This document shows, in pieces, positions 1 through 5,498 of a stretch of DNA of 21,214 nucleotides. Source of the DNA: Candidatus Woesebacteria bacterium RIFCSPHIGHO2_01_FULL_44_10 (lineage in GTDB: Bacteria > Patescibacteriota > Microgenomatia > UBA8517); assembly GCA_001792465.1 (NCBI GenBank), contig MGGO01000029.1, forward strand, positions 1-21,214, read 5' to 3'. The notes under the pieces are model-generated. The model did no database searches and was not told the DNA's origin. It worked only from the letters and a program-made list of their open reading frames with translations. A program made the position numbers and the translations under genes. The first letter of the stretch is position 1. Every line of letters begins with the position of its first letter.

Positions 1-419
1 TACATGGCAAAAGCAGTGGCGATAATATAAGGGATCCAGGCTTTCCTAATAAAAAAGTACATTGAGGCAGTAACCCCCGCGGCAAGAATTGAATACATCC
101 GGCCCTCAAAGGCGTAAATCATAAAAAAGGGATTAAAGAAAGTGAGCACCGCTGCCAGAAAACCGGTTTTTTTGTTAAAAAGATAGCTACCAATAAGGAA
201 AGTGAACAAAACTGCAACAAGATAGTAAAAAAAAGACAACCCACGGATGGCGACTTCACCAGTGCCAAAAAACTTAAAAACCAAGTGTTCGGTGATGTTA
301 TAAAGCGGTGGGTAGGTGTCGGCAGCCGAGATTTTAATGATCTCGGGAATCGATTTCATGGAAAGGATGGCGCTAAAACCCTCATCTCCCCAAAGGCTTT
401 CAGTAAGGACAGTTAACAC
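1..419 (-). CDS. Partial GT-C (GT39/ArnT/PMT-like) membrane glycosyltransferase, C-terminus outside window
   Basis: The reading frame is open from a GTG at 419 to the window edge (about 139 residues). It begins with SLWGDEGFSAIL followed by a TYPPLY segment and hydrophobic stretches. An acidic DE in the first external loop followed by a P-P-L-Y segment is typical of polyprenyl-phosphate-sugar dependent GT-C enzymes, which move a sugar from a lipid carrier to an acceptor on the outer face of the membrane. It follows the GT2 gene by 18 nt on the same strand and in the same frame, so the two are probably co-transcribed. One oddity is that the DE motif lies at residues 12-13, leaving no room for the first membrane helix usual in the family. 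Either the true N-terminus has been lost or the gene is degraded. The acceptor is unknown. Confidence 0.7.
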   Translation of the reverse strand, partial: MLTVLTESLWGDEGFSAILSMKSIPEIIKISAADTYPPLYNITEHLVFKFFGTGEVAIRGLSFFYYLVAVLFTFLIGSYLFNKKTGFLAAVLTFFNPFFMIYAFEGRMYSILAAGVTASMYFFIRKAWIPYIIATAFAM

Positions 420-437
420 TCTTTCAGTGTAGCAAAA

Positions 438-1928
438 TTAGACCTTTTCCGTCACTTTGTACTCAATATATTTCCCCAGCATGAGTCTGGTGTGGGCGTC
501 GATGCCGGGGAGTGCTCCAAAGAAAAATCCCGAGATTGGCATGAGAACAAATTCCAAGGGGATGAGTAACGCCCGCCAGCGGGGGAAACCCTCGGGTCTT
601 TTTGGTTTGTAGATATTGTCAATAACTATCATCACGATCAAGAAAAGCAGAGCGACAGTGAGAATAAAAGATGAGAGTTTGGGTACGGTGTAGCCCAGAG
701 CCGTGCGACCGAAAGCAGGGTTGATGATCGTAGGTAGAGTTAATCCAATGGTGATAATAAACCAGTTGACCGGCCACAAGAGATGGGCCCACAAGAAAGT
801 TGTTAACCGCGTAGTTTTGTCCCAAAAGGGCACTCCCTTGGTAGTTAAATAATTAAATACGATCCAAGGAGTATCGCTGGCCCCCCAAGCCCAGCGCTTG
901 ATTTGATTATAAGTACTTTTAAGGGTTTTGAAGATGGTGGTTGACTGTGCCGCGTCAGCGAGAAGGGGAATGTAAAGCGGTTCAACTTCAATTTTTCCAC
1001 CTGTTTTAAACAAAGATTTAAAAAATATGCCCCAATCTTCTGGAATCTTGTCTGGATCCCAATAACCTGCCTCATGGAGTAGTTTGAAAGAAAGCGAATA
1101 GTTTTGGCCGTTGATTAATCGATCGCGTCTTGGGAGTTGGGATAAATTCCAAATAGTCATAAAGGTTACCGGCACACGGGTGAGGGCGGGCAGTTCCCAG
1201 ATATTGTTGTAAAACATGACAGCTGGCTGCCAGAAGCGTTTGAAACGGTTCGGGTTATCCAAAAACTTAAAAGTTAAAGCAGCAAAATGTTGGGAGTGAA
1301 AAACGTGGTCCGCATCACAACTTGTTACTGTCGTGTAATTCATGTCAATTTTGCCGGTATCAATAAATCTTTTTTTGACCTCCATGGCAGCGTAGCGTTG
1401 ATTGGAGTGCTTCCCAACAGTTTCTCCGGCACTTAATTTGTGGTTGGTGAAGACAAGATTAGCAAATCGTTTTTGGTATTTGTCAGCTAGAATTTTTTGT
1501 TTTCTCTCTCTTTCTTGAGGGTCCTCTCTGTCTTCAAATCCAAGAACGATTGTCATTTGCGCCGTGGGTAGAGTCTGACTCGCCAAAGCCTTGAGGGTTC
1601 GTTCTAAAATATGCAGGGGTTCCTTATAAGTTGGGACGAGTACAATATGATGGACTTTTTCCCAGTCAGGGAACGTTTTGACGTCCGCCAGCCAGTCGTA
1701 CGCAACTGAAGCTTGGATTCGGAAATGACTGAGAACGGAAGTGAAGGCGATAATCAAAGATTGATAGAACCAGTAAATATTAAAAATAAGAACAAAGTAA
1801 GCGACGGCATTGGGAATAACAAAAATACCCCAATAGGGGAGGAGGATCAAGTTCCAGGAAACAAAACCGGGGAAAATTTCCAGCAGGCGCAAAACCTTTT
1901 TCTCATGCCGGAGCAAGAATTTTCTCAT
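438..1928 (-). CDS. Membrane-bound processive-type family 2 glycosyltransferase
   Basis: This 496-residue protein has N-terminal hydrophobic segments (about 20-65), a cytosolic GT-A catalytic domain (about 90-350) and a C-terminal cluster of membrane helices (about 375-475). The catalytic signature is visible: DAD at 205-207 within SCDADH, the acidic EDW at 297-299, and QIKRW at 342-346, which matches the Q-x-x-R-W motif of cellulose-synthase-like enzymes. Such proteins polymerise or transfer sugars from nucleotide sugars and often pass the product through their own membrane channel. The start codon overlaps the metG stop as ATGA, so translation is probably coupled to metG. Substrate and product cannot be read from sequence; an exopolysaccharide or cell-wall glycan is likely. 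The family is clear, the exact role is not. Confidence 0.88.
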   Translation of the reverse strand: MRKFLLRHEKKVLRLLEIFPGFVSWNLILLPYWGIFVIPNAVAYFVLIFNIYWFYQSLIIAFTSVLSHFRIQASVAYDWLADVKTFPDWEKVHHIVLVPTYKEPLHILERTLKALASQTLPTAQMTIVLGFEDREDPQERERKQKILADKYQKRFANLVFTNHKLSAGETVGKHSNQRYAAMEVKKRFIDTGKIDMNYTTVTSCDADHVFHSQHFAALTFKFLDNPNRFKRFWQPAVMFYNNIWELPALTRVPVTFMTIWNLSQLPRRDRLINGQNYSLSFKLLHEAGYWDPDKIPEDWGIFFKSLFKTGGKIEVEPLYIPLLADAAQSTTIFKTLKSTYNQIKRWAWGASDTPWIVFNYLTTKGVPFWDKTTRLTTFLWAHLLWPVNWFIITIGLTLPTIINPAFGRTALGYTVPKLSSFILTVALLFLIVMIVIDNIYKPKRPEGFPRWRALLIPLEFVLMPISGFFFGALPGIDAHTRLMLGKYIEYKVTEKV

Positions 1929-3346
1929 AGACGAGGAAACAACGGTTTCCCTAGTTCTATTTTAGGCCCTTGAAACTGTTTTTCAATTTTTTGGGCAGTT
2001 TGGGGCAAGAAAGGTCGTAGATTATAAGCAATGCTCCTTATTTCCTTTACATATCTTTTTAAGATGGCGTACAAGGACGGACCCTGTATGCTCCAAGGTT
2101 CGTCATCGTTGATTGTCTTGTCTAGGTCGCTGATCTGGTGCCAAATAATTTTCAAAGCTTTATCGAATCTAAACTCGTCAAGGTGGCTTTGAACCTTTTT
2201 GTCCAGCGAAGGCGCGGTTTCTTTGAATTCAAAACCACTCGTTTCGCACAACTTGGCAACTCGGGCTACTAAATTCCCCAACCCATTGGCAAGATCAGCG
2301 TTGTAGGTTTCGACAAATTTTCCCTCGGAAAAATCTCCGTCTGCAAAAGGATTAAATTTAGCTAAGAAGTAATAACGTAAAGGATCGGCTCCATACTTGT
2401 CAATCAACTTAACCGGATCAATTACGTTACCCACAGTTTTAGACATCTTTTGACCGTTAACTGTGAAGTAGTCGTGAACAAAAATGGCCTTGGGAAGCTC
2501 GAGCCCTGCTGAGAGTAAGAATGCGGGCCAATAAACGGCGTGGAAGCGTATTATCCCTTTGCCAATGACGTGCAAGTCGGCGGGCCACCATTTTTGATAA
2601 GTTTTATCATCCCAACCAAAGCCAATTCCAGACTGATAAATGTTGAGGGCGTCAAACCAGACGTAAAGACGCTGGCTAGTATCATTCGGAACTGGCACAC
2701 CCCAATTTTTAGCCCGCTCATTTGAGCGAGATATAGAAATATCCTGAAGCCCTTGTTTTATAAATGCCAATACCTCGTTTTTCCTGTGCTCAGGACAAAT
2801 TTCAATTTTGCCGTTTTCGTAGATTTCTGTTAGTTTTTCTTGGTATTTTGAAAGCGCAAAAAAATAATTCTTTTCCGAGACTTTGTCGAGTTTTTTCCCC
2901 GGATGTTCGAAGCACTCACCATTTTCGTCTAATTCGTCGGGAGTATAAAATGTTTCGCAACCAACGCAATAAAGTCCTTCATAATCCTTTTCGTAGATAT
3001 CCTTTTGGCAAAGTTGCCAGAGCTTTTGTGAGGAAAGGAAGTGTAGCTTAGTATCACTGCCCTTTTGCCAAACGTCAAATTCAGCATTTAATTTGATTGC
3101 CAGTTGGCGAAAAAGCTCTGTATTTTTATCAACAAACTCTTTTACTGGTTCACCCGCTTTTTCTGCAGCCTGAACGTTTTTTAGAGCGTTTTCGTCTCCA
3201 CCAGACAGAGAAAGCACGTCCTCGCCAAGCAGTTTATGATAACGAGCAATAGTGTTTGTTTGCACAAACTCCAATGCGTGCCCGATATGTGGGGGCGCAT
3301 TAACGTACGGAATTGCCGCGGTGACGTAGAATTTCTTTTTTGCCAT
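1925..3346 (-). CDS. metG: Methionyl-tRNA synthetase
   Basis: This class I aminoacyl-tRNA synthetase charges tRNA-Met with methionine. HIGH is at residues 20-23 and KMSK at 300-303. A zinc knuckle of the form CxxC...CxxH is at C127, C130, C145 and H148. The C-terminal part is the helical anticodon-binding domain. At 473 residues it is the short form, without the C-terminal EMAP/Trbp111-type dimerisation domain. The start at 3346 is supported by the HIGH position and the absence of any useful upstream extension. No Shine-Dalgarno sequence is visible. A TATAAT ends 8 nt before the ATG, suggesting a leaderless transcript. Upstream lies a leader with terminator-like alternative hairpins and a Met-containing short ORF (separate entries). 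The GT2 gene downstream overlaps by ATGA. Confidence 0.97.
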   Translation of the reverse strand: MAKKKFYVTAAIPYVNAPPHIGHALEFVQTNTIARYHKLLGEDVLSLSGGDENALKNVQAAEKAGEPVKEFVDKNTELFRQLAIKLNAEFDVWQKGSDTKLHFLSSQKLWQLCQKDIYEKDYEGLYCVGCETFYTPDELDENGECFEHPGKKLDKVSEKNYFFALSKYQEKLTEIYENGKIEICPEHRKNEVLAFIKQGLQDISISRSNERAKNWGVPVPNDTSQRLYVWFDALNIYQSGIGFGWDDKTYQKWWPADLHVIGKGIIRFHAVYWPAFLLSAGLELPKAIFVHDYFTVNGQKMSKTVGNVIDPVKLIDKYGADPLRYYFLAKFNPFADGDFSEGKFVETYNADLANGLGNLVARVAKLCETSGFEFKETAPSLDKKVQSHLDEFRFDKALKIIWHQISDLDKTINDDEPWSIQGPSLYAILKRYVKEIRSIAYNLRPFLPQTAQKIEKQFQGPKIELGKPLFPRL

Positions 3347-3354
3347 GTTAGTAA

Positions 3355-3360
3355 ATTATA
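3355..3360 (-). promoter_or_regulatory. -10 box of a possible internal, leaderless metG promoter
   Basis: TATAAT on the minus strand ends 8 nt before the metG ATG, so a transcript would begin at or next to the start codon. No convincing -35 box is seen at 16-18 bp. It lies downstream of the leader terminator, so it could give basal metG expression independent of attenuation. Confidence 0.45.
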
Positions 3361-3375
3361 ACTCTTATGCAAATT

Positions 3376-3399
3376 AAAAAACCTCCTTTGCGGAGGTTT
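3376..3399 (-). terminator. Intrinsic terminator in the metG leader (arms 3:4)
   Basis: On the minus strand AAACCTCC (3399-3392), loop GCAAA, then GGAGGTTT (3386-3379) form an 8-bp stem that runs directly into six T (3381-3376). It stands about 30 nt before the metG ATG. It may simply end the upstream transcript, or act as the terminator of an attenuator, because arm 3 can also pair with an upstream arm. Confidence 0.75.
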
Positions 3400-3426
3400 G
3401 TTTCTTCCACAACTTCAACCTCCGCG

Positions 3427-3468
3427 TCAGACGGCAAGCTGCATCATGCCGGAGGTTTTAGTTGTCAT
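3427..3468 (-). CDS. Candidate leader peptide with tandem Met codons upstream of metG
   Basis: A 13-codon ORF starting at ATG 3468 and ending at TGA 3429-3427 encodes MTTKTSGMMQLAV. Residues 8 and 9 are consecutive methionines. The ATG lies 7 nt after a TAAACT -10 box, the same promoter-to-start spacing seen at other genes here, so the peptide would be made from a leaderless mRNA. It overlaps arm 1 of the hairpin array and stops just before arm 2, as leader peptides of attenuated operons do. The peptide itself probably has no function; ribosome position would be the signal. It could be a chance ORF, because 13 codons is short. Confidence 0.5.
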   Translation of the reverse strand: MTTKTSGMMQLAV

Positions 3469-3475
3469 TGCCTGT

Positions 3476-3504
3476 AGTTTATCAGTAAGGGGATGAAATT
3501 TCAA
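3476..3504 (-). promoter_or_regulatory. Promoter of the metG leader
   Basis: On the minus strand TTGAAA (3504-3499) and TAAACT (3481-3476) are separated by exactly 17 bp, and TGA precedes the -10 (extended -10, TGn). This is one of the two best complete -35/-10 pairs in the window. The predicted RNA start, about 3469, is right at the leader ORF and just before the first hairpin. Confidence 0.6.
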
Positions 3505-3524
3505 ACTGAAGCTAACCTTACCGC

Positions 3525-3803
3525 TTACATGTCGAAAGGTGGCTCATATTCTGGCCATTCGACTGCTGTCCAGACAAGCACTCTGTCACCTGTTTTTGTC
3601 GGTTCTTTTACGATATCTACATGCTCTGTAGTTGATGATCTCAAGATGTGCGGAATTTCTGCTTCAAAGTTCCCTTTATAAGTCCCATATCTGGGTAGAG
3701 GCCCAACCATTGGAGATTGTAGGAGAGCCTCGACAAGATCTATGAGATTTGGATTTCCCCTCGCTTTTGTGAGAAGACCTTCAGTGGATTGTTCTACCCC
3801 CAT
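3525..3803 (-). CDS. Hypothetical protein, 92 aa
   Basis: I do not recognise this protein. It is soluble, without a signal peptide or membrane segment. The C-terminal half (HVDIVKEPTKTGDRVLVWTA, then a Pro/Glu-rich end) looks like a beta-strand-rich small domain. It lies 25 nt after the TrpR-like gene on the same strand, consistent with the last gene of that transcript. The metG leader promoter begins about 20 nt after its stop. A competing 62-residue frame on the plus strand overlaps it but has no supporting context. I favour the minus frame for its length and strand; it could still be a chance ORF. Confidence 0.45.
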   Translation of the reverse strand: MGVEQSTEGLLTKARGNPNLIDLVEALLQSPMVGPLPRYGTYKGNFEAEIPHILRSSTTEHVDIVKEPTKTGDRVLVWTAVEWPEYEPPFDM

Positions 3804-3828
3804 AATTATGCGAATTTAAACATAGGAA

Positions 3829-4191
3829 CTACTTTCTGTCAAGTCTTGCAAACTTCTGGATTTTTTGGGTCCAGACACTGGCCCATTCTTCAGCCTCGAT
3901 GGCTTTGATGGCCTGTTCAAACCCAGGCCGATCCATCGTTTGTTTGACTTCGGCAATCGTTGCGCTGCTGACTTTCAAATTTCCTTTAATATTTTCATAA
4001 CTGCGGCCTTTTTTAAGCCAATAAGCAATCGCCAGGCGTTTGGCATAGGTTTCAATTTCCGCCGGTGTAAAAAAATCATCAAGAAAGGTTTTGATCTGAC
4101 TGATATTTTTAAAATCACTAATAGTTTGCGCGAAAGTTTTAATAATTTGGTTTTTTAAAGAGGGGTTAAGTGAGTTTTGGGAGACGCGCAT
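3829..4191 (-). CDS. TrpR/YerC-like helix-turn-helix DNA-binding protein
   Basis: This 120-residue, mostly helical protein has a central region that reads as FFTPAEIETYAKRLAIAYWL (residues about 40-60) followed by SYENIKGNLKVSSATIAEVK. That is the pattern of the Trp-repressor superfamily branch known as YerC/YecD, with the helix-turn-helix in the second segment. Family members bind DNA, but their ligands are mostly unknown, so tryptophan binding should not be assumed. It starts 1 nt after the stop of the small membrane protein upstream, so the two are almost certainly one transcript. No Shine-Dalgarno sequence is evident. The target cannot be told from the window. Confidence 0.75.
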   Translation of the reverse strand: MRVSQNSLNPSLKNQIIKTFAQTISDFKNISQIKTFLDDFFTPAEIETYAKRLAIAYWLKKGRSYENIKGNLKVSSATIAEVKQTMDRPGFEQAIKAIEAEEWASVWTQKIQKFARLDRK

Positions 4192-4192
4192 C

Positions 4193-4528
4193 TTACTTTG
4201 TTAGATTAAAGTAGATTTCAGAGGCAATTGCAACCCCGGCTAATAAAAAAAGATTGAGAACATTTCCTACTCCCAAGAGTCTTAAAGTTGCAAACAAAGT
4301 AACTACCACGGCAATTGTAAATCCGCGGCGGGTATTGGCTGCAAGTAGGGAGAAAGTTAAAAAAAGAGCGGTAAAAAAAGTCACAAAAAAAGCCGGTTTA
4401 GCCCAGGAAATATCCGGGTCGACAAAATAAATTATCACTCCCAAAAGAAGCCAAAGACCAAAAGATATCAGTAAAGTTGGTAAAAAATTTTTCCTTGATT
4501 TGATCTGGCGCAGGCGCTTGTCCTTCAC
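4193..4528 (-). CDS. Small multi-pass membrane protein, 111 aa, unknown function
   Basis: The protein has a basic N-terminus (KDKRLRQIKSRK) and then about four hydrophobic segments (residues about 15-35, 42-62, 70-85 and 90-107). The basic start fits an N-in topology. The start is a GTG at 4528 that overlaps the TATACT box of the divergent rmuC promoter, so the true start could lie a few codons downstream. It is the first gene of the transcript running through the TrpR-like gene. I do not recognise a named family. It is distinct enough in hydrophobicity and length to be a real gene. Confidence 0.65.
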   Translation of the reverse strand: MKDKRLRQIKSRKNFLPTLLISFGLWLLLGVIIYFVDPDISWAKPAFFVTFFTALFLTFSLLAANTRRGFTIAVVVTLFATLRLLGVGNVLNLFLLAGVAIASEIYFNLTK

Positions 4529-4534
4529 TATACT
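4529..4534 (+). promoter_or_regulatory. -10 box of rmuC
   Basis: TATACT ends 8 nt before the rmuC ATG, which predicts a leaderless or nearly leaderless mRNA. A weak AGGA at 4535-4538 is too close to the ATG to be a good Shine-Dalgarno site. No clear -35 box is seen. Confidence 0.5.
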
Positions 4535-4542
4535 AGGATAGC

Positions 4543-5484
4543 ATGGATCCGGTAGTCATCTTGATAGTTTTAATTGGCGGCTTTGTGGTTCTGGGTTTAT
4601 TGATCAAATCCCAAAGGCCTTCCGACGACATTGTCGAATGGCTGAAGAGCACGAACCAAAGAATGGAAGGTCAAACCAAGACCATGAATGAACGGCTAGA
4701 CCGGGCCGCAAGGGTTATTGGGGAAGTTCAGAAAAATATCGGGGAATTCTCAGAGATTGGCCGGGGCATGAAAGAGCTCCAACAGTTTTTAGCCAGCCCC
4801 AAACTGCGGGGAAACATTGGTGAGCAAGTTTTAAAAGATCTTATTGAACAGATGTTTCCCAAAAGTTCTTTTCACCTCCAGTATTCCTTCAAATCCGGTG
4901 AGAAAGTTGACGCAGCCATTACCACGGCGGCCGGAATTCTACCGATTGACTCCAAGTTTCCCATGGAAAATTTTCAGAAAATGAATAAAGCGGAAAGCAA
5001 AGCTGAACAAAATGAACACAAAAAACAATTTATCCGGGACATCAAAAAGCACATTGAAGATATCAGCAAAAAATACATTTTACCGGAGGAGGGGACGATG
5101 GACTTTGCCCTGATGTATATCCCAAGCGAGTCGGTTTACTACGAAGTCGTCAACGAACCGCAACTTTTGAGTCTGGCACAGAGGGCCCGGGTTTATCCCG
5201 TTTCACCCACAACTTTGTATGCTCACCTACAAACCATTCTGCTGTCTTTTGAAGGTCAAAAAATTGAGGCCAAAGCCAGAAAAGTATTCGTGCTTTTGCG
5301 CGCAATTCAAAAAGATTACGCCAAGCTTGAAGATAACCTGACTACCCTTCAAAGCCACGTTGGCAGGGCTTACAACAAAATGAGTGAAGTTTTTACCTCT
5401 TTCACCAACCTGGGCCAAAAAATCTCCTCTACCAGAGAGCTGGGAGAGGGAGTAAAAGAGGGCCCTAAAAAAATTGAGGGATGA
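4543..5484 (+). CDS. rmuC: RmuC-family DNA recombination protein
   Basis: This 313-residue protein has one N-terminal membrane helix (about 3-22), a coiled-coil region (about 35-85) and the RmuC nuclease-like domain (about 85-290). Recognisable blocks include LRGNIGEQVLKDLIEQMFP, the PIDSKFPMENF segment, and the MYIPSESVYYE and VSPTTLYAHL blocks. RmuC is associated with limiting recombination at inverted repeats and is related to the PD-(D/E)XK nuclease fold; its exact reaction is not settled. The next gene, a helicase-nuclease, begins 14 nt later with its own -10 box directly after the rmuC stop. The pair therefore forms a DNA-repair block. Confidence 0.92.
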   Translation: MDPVVILIVLIGGFVVLGLLIKSQRPSDDIVEWLKSTNQRMEGQTKTMNERLDRAARVIGEVQKNIGEFSEIGRGMKELQQFLASPKLRGNIGEQVLKDLIEQMFPKSSFHLQYSFKSGEKVDAAITTAAGILPIDSKFPMENFQKMNKAESKAEQNEHKKQFIRDIKKHIEDISKKYILPEEGTMDFALMYIPSESVYYEVVNEPQLLSLAQRARVYPVSPTTLYAHLQTILLSFEGQKIEAKARKVFVLLRAIQKDYAKLEDNLTTLQSHVGRAYNKMSEVFTSFTNLGQKISSTRELGEGVKEGPKKIEG

Positions 5485-5490
5485 TATAAT
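5482..5490 (+). promoter_or_regulatory. Extended -10 box of the helicase-nuclease gene
   Basis: TGATATAAT (extended -10, TGn followed by TATAAT) begins on the rmuC stop codon itself and ends 8 nt before the next ATG. The pyrimidine-rich gap has no Shine-Dalgarno sequence, so a leaderless mRNA is likely. No -35 box is clear. Confidence 0.55.
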
Positions 5491-5498
5491 CTTCCCGC

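Larger units (their letters stand above)
3376..3468 (-). promoter_or_regulatory. Candidate ribosome-mediated attenuator of metG
   Basis: Four arms are visible on the minus strand: arm 1 AACCTCCG (3457-3450), arm 2 GCGGAGGTT (3425-3417), arm 3 AACCTCCGC (3398-3390) and arm 4 GGAGGTTT (3386-3379). Arms 1:2 form 8 bp, with an outer ACAACT/AGTTGT helix (3414-3409 with 3465-3460). Arms 2:3 form 9 perfect bp (antiterminator). Arms 3:4 form the U-tailed terminator. The leader ORF covers arm 1 and stops 2 nt before arm 2, and its two adjacent Met codons lie between them. Stalling at these codons would hold arm 1 and free arm 2 to pair with arm 3, allowing read-through into metG. Pairings and ORF are seen directly; the regulatory logic is inferred from classical attenuators such as trp and pheST. 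Confidence 0.6.

Noticed and set aside
3347..3524. T-box riboswitch upstream of metG
   Set aside because: I could not find the conserved T-box bulge sequence or a specifier-loop stem; the leader is only about 90 nt, and the Met-containing ORF with four arms fits attenuation better.
3493..3681. 62-residue ORF on the plus strand
   Set aside because: It overlaps the longer minus-strand frame and the metG leader promoter, has no upstream promoter of the type used here, and has an unremarkable composition.
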